64,000 bases of DNA, from positions 62,001 through 126,000 of the forward strand of contig NZ_JABUFE010000007.1 of NCBI RefSeq assembly GCF_013315265.1. Direction: 5' to 3'. This document shows positions 62,695 to 64,000 of this stretch, one piece after another. How positions within the stretch are numbered: position 1 is the stretch's first letter; every line of letters starts with the position of its first letter. The notes under the pieces are model-generated. The model searched no databases, was not told the origin of the DNA, and saw nothing but the letters and a program-made list of their open reading frames with translations. Made by a program: the position numbers and the translations under genes. The DNA is from Parasulfitobacter algicola. Its GTDB lineage: Bacteria > Pseudomonadota > Alphaproteobacteria > Rhodobacterales > Rhodobacteraceae.

Positions 62695-63258
62695 ATGTCA
62701 GCTTTGAAAATCAAAAAAGGCGCCACCAGCCATTCCGCCTATAACCTGAGGCCCAATTACTCGGATACAATCGAACGGCATACTTTGGCTGCTTTGGTCG
62801 AAAACGAACCAGGCGTTCTGGCGCGTGTGATCGGGCTTTTTTCCGGGCGGGGCTATAACATTGAAAGCCTGACCGTCGCCGAAGTCGATCACGAAGGGCA
62901 TCTGTCGCGGATCACGATCGTGACGACCGGGACGCCGCAAGTAATTGAACAAATCAAGGCGCAGCTTGGCCGGATTGTTCCGGTTCACGAAGTGCATGAT
63001 CTAACCGTCGAAGGACCATCGGTTGAACGCGAACTGGCATTGTTCAAAGTGTCCGGTGATGGCGACAAACGTATCGAAGCGCTGCGTCTGGCTGAAATAT
63101 TTCGCGCCAATGTGGTTGATAGCACTTTGAATTCATTTGTTTTTGAAATCACCGGTGCGCCGGAAAAAATCGACGCTTTTGCTGATCTAATGCGCCCACT
63201 TGGCCTATTGGAAGTGGCCCGTACGGGCGTGGCGGCTTTGGCGCGCGGATCGGAATAA
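62695..63258 (+). CDS. ilvH: Acetolactate synthase small (regulatory) subunit
   Basis: A 187-residue subunit. The ACT domain reads LAALVENEPGVLARVIGLFSGRGYNIESLTV, where valine binds for feedback control, and the C-terminal domain ends GLLEVARTGVAALARG. Length is normal with a short N-terminal extension. It partners IlvI although the two genes are 1.3 kb apart. No own leader peptide is visible; its promoter must lie in 62475-62694. Confidence 0.95.
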   Translation: MSALKIKKGATSHSAYNLRPNYSDTIERHTLAALVENEPGVLARVIGLFSGRGYNIESLTVAEVDHEGHLSRITIVTTGTPQVIEQIKAQLGRIVPVHEVHDLTVEGPSVERELALFKVSGDGDKRIEALRLAEIFRANVVDSTLNSFVFEITGAPEKIDAFADLMRPLGLLEVARTGVAALARGSE

Positions 63259-63321
63259 ATTAAACCCCCACACGCCGGGACACCGGACGCGCAGGGGCTG
63301 ACCCACTTGGGGGTGGGTCTG

Positions 63322-63371
63322 GGGCGTCAGGGCCATTCAGGTAGCTCGGATACCGAAAAAACCTGACGCCC
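63322..63371. repeat. Nested inverted repeat between ilvH and EF-hand gene
   Basis: GGGCGTCAGG (63322-63331) and CCTGACGCCC (63362-63371) pair perfectly around a 30-base loop. The loop contains GGTA / TACC. A further dyad, GACCCAC / GTGGGTC, lies at 63300-63319. No T-run follows on the plus strand. Confidence 0.6.
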
Positions 63372-63382
63372 TGCTCGGGAGT

Positions 63383-63625
63383 TTAGCCGTCAGTCGCAGG
63401 CAGAAGTGCTGCGTCTTGAGCCGCCTGCATTTCTTCCATGTCAACTGCACCATCAGCATTTACGTCGATGGCTGTGAACAGCTCGTCAGTCAGTTCAGGG
63501 AAGGCTGTCTGAAGCTCTGTCATGTTATAGACACCATCACCATCGGCGTCGATTGCGGCGTCTTGCGCAAAAGCCTGAAAAGTTGCCAGGGCTGCTACGG
63601 CTACGGAAAGTGTCAAAGTTTTCAT
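63383..63625 (-). CDS. Secreted EF-hand calcium-binding protein
   Basis: An 80-residue protein with signal MKTLTLSVAVAALATFQAFA. Two EF-hand loops follow: DADGDGVYNMTE and DVNADGAVDMEE, with Asp at positions 1, 3 and 5 (Asn at 3 in the second) and Glu at 12. It is probably a periplasmic calcium binder; the partner is unknown. The gene is divergent from a sigma factor gene. Confidence 0.88.
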   Translation of the reverse strand: MKTLTLSVAVAALATFQAFAQDAAIDADGDGVYNMTELQTAFPELTDELFTAIDVNADGAVDMEEMQAAQDAALLPATDG

Positions 63626-63885
63626 TTTAGTCGCTCCTTAAAGGTTATCGAGCGAAGGCCATTCTTGCGCCTTCACAATAGAAGAGCATCTGGCGTGCTG
63701 TTTATTCCCATGTTTTCGGAAAGCCTGCAAAATATAGCAATTCGCGCGATTCACCGCGCAAGCAATGTTCGAAATGTGCAAGTATTTGCCCAAAAACAGG
63801 GTAAAAGCCCGATGGGCAAAAAACCCCAGGCTTGTATCAATCTGCATCATAGCCACTGTGATGATACCTATTGCAGGAGAGTATC

Positions 63886-64000
63886 ATGCTTAAGAGTACC
63901 ACAGCAGAGCTATCAGAACTGGAACCAGAAATACTACGAATGGCGCGAAAATTAACCCCTACAAAAGAAATAGCTGAAGACTGTGCCCAAGATGCACTGC
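63886..64000 (+). CDS. Sigma-70 family (ECF-like) factor, N-terminal part (cut by window end)
   Basis: The visible 38 codons read LEPEILRMARKLTPTKEIAE and then DCAQDAL, the start of sigma region 2 (the A-E-D-x-x-Q-D-A-L core-binding motif). GCAGGAGAG lies just upstream of the ATG. The rest is beyond the window. It could instead be a shorter sigma-like protein. Between 63626 and 63885 I see no gene. Confidence 0.7.
   Translation, partial: MLKSTTAELSELEPEILRMARKLTPTKEIAEDCAQDAL

Noticed and set aside
1-64000. CRISPR arrays, tRNA and rRNA genes
   Set aside because: No regularly spaced direct repeats and no tRNA T-loop or acceptor pattern were seen on reading through, so none are reported.

Overview
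The window reads as chromosomal DNA of a marine alphaproteobacterium of the Rhodobacterales (Roseobacter group). Support comes from moderate GC, the IF-3 N-terminus, the DUF934-type sulfite reduction gene beside an APS-type CysH, TamAB, a PduO-type adenosyltransferase, a HIG1-domain protein, DUF2842, and many ATGA-coupled operons. No rRNA, tRNA, CRISPR array or intact mobile element is visible.

Layout. 0-2.2 kb: end of an assimilatory sulfate reduction operon (cysI tail, cysH, DUF934 gene) and ferredoxin-NADP reductase. 2.3-6 kb: small proteins, an LEA-like repeat protein, infC (apparent AUA start, strong terminator) and glutaryl-CoA dehydrogenase. 6.1-10.3 kb: four coupled genes for molybdenum hydroxylase maturation (MoxR ATPase, CoxE, XdhC/CoxI, molybdopterin-binding protein). 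10.3-16 kb: GNAT, LysE exporter, a DUF4347-like protein, ureF-ureG without the rest of urease, a secreted protein and YihY. 16-29.4 kb: tamA-tamB, enoyl-CoA hydratase, parC, two SDRs, HIG1 protein, cobalamin adenosyltransferase, universal stress protein. 29.4-33.5 kb: a patchwork with an RHS remnant, a ZigA/DUF1826/DUF6525 operon divergent from an Rrf2 regulator, and integrase and IS1182-type fragments. 33.5-44 kb: asd, a carbonic anhydrase-SbtA-SbtB bicarbonate operon, a peptidase group, and nadM-nadV for NAD salvage.

44-53 kb is the most distinctive region: a five-gene minus-strand operon. It encodes two diheme cytochrome c peroxidase-like proteins, a Tat-exported Rieske subunit, an arsenite-oxidase-like molybdopterin catalytic subunit, and a 711-residue HEAT-repeat protein. 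The first four match the known arrangement of dissimilatory iodate reductase (IdrABP1P2). The HEAT-repeat gene overlaps the catalytic gene and is an extra, unexplained member. A divergent Crp/Fnr gene and two perfect TTGAT-N4-ATCAA sites lie in the control region.

53-64 kb is mostly housekeeping: purA, secG, pyrG, a two-component system, ilvI with a branched-chain leader peptide and attenuator, an AT-rich unknown gene, yceI, ilvH, an EF-hand protein and the start of a sigma factor gene.

A 47-49 bp repeat built from TGTACAAAA units occurs three times (10.26, 33.34 and 59.28 kb). Two copies lie upstream of asd and ilvI.
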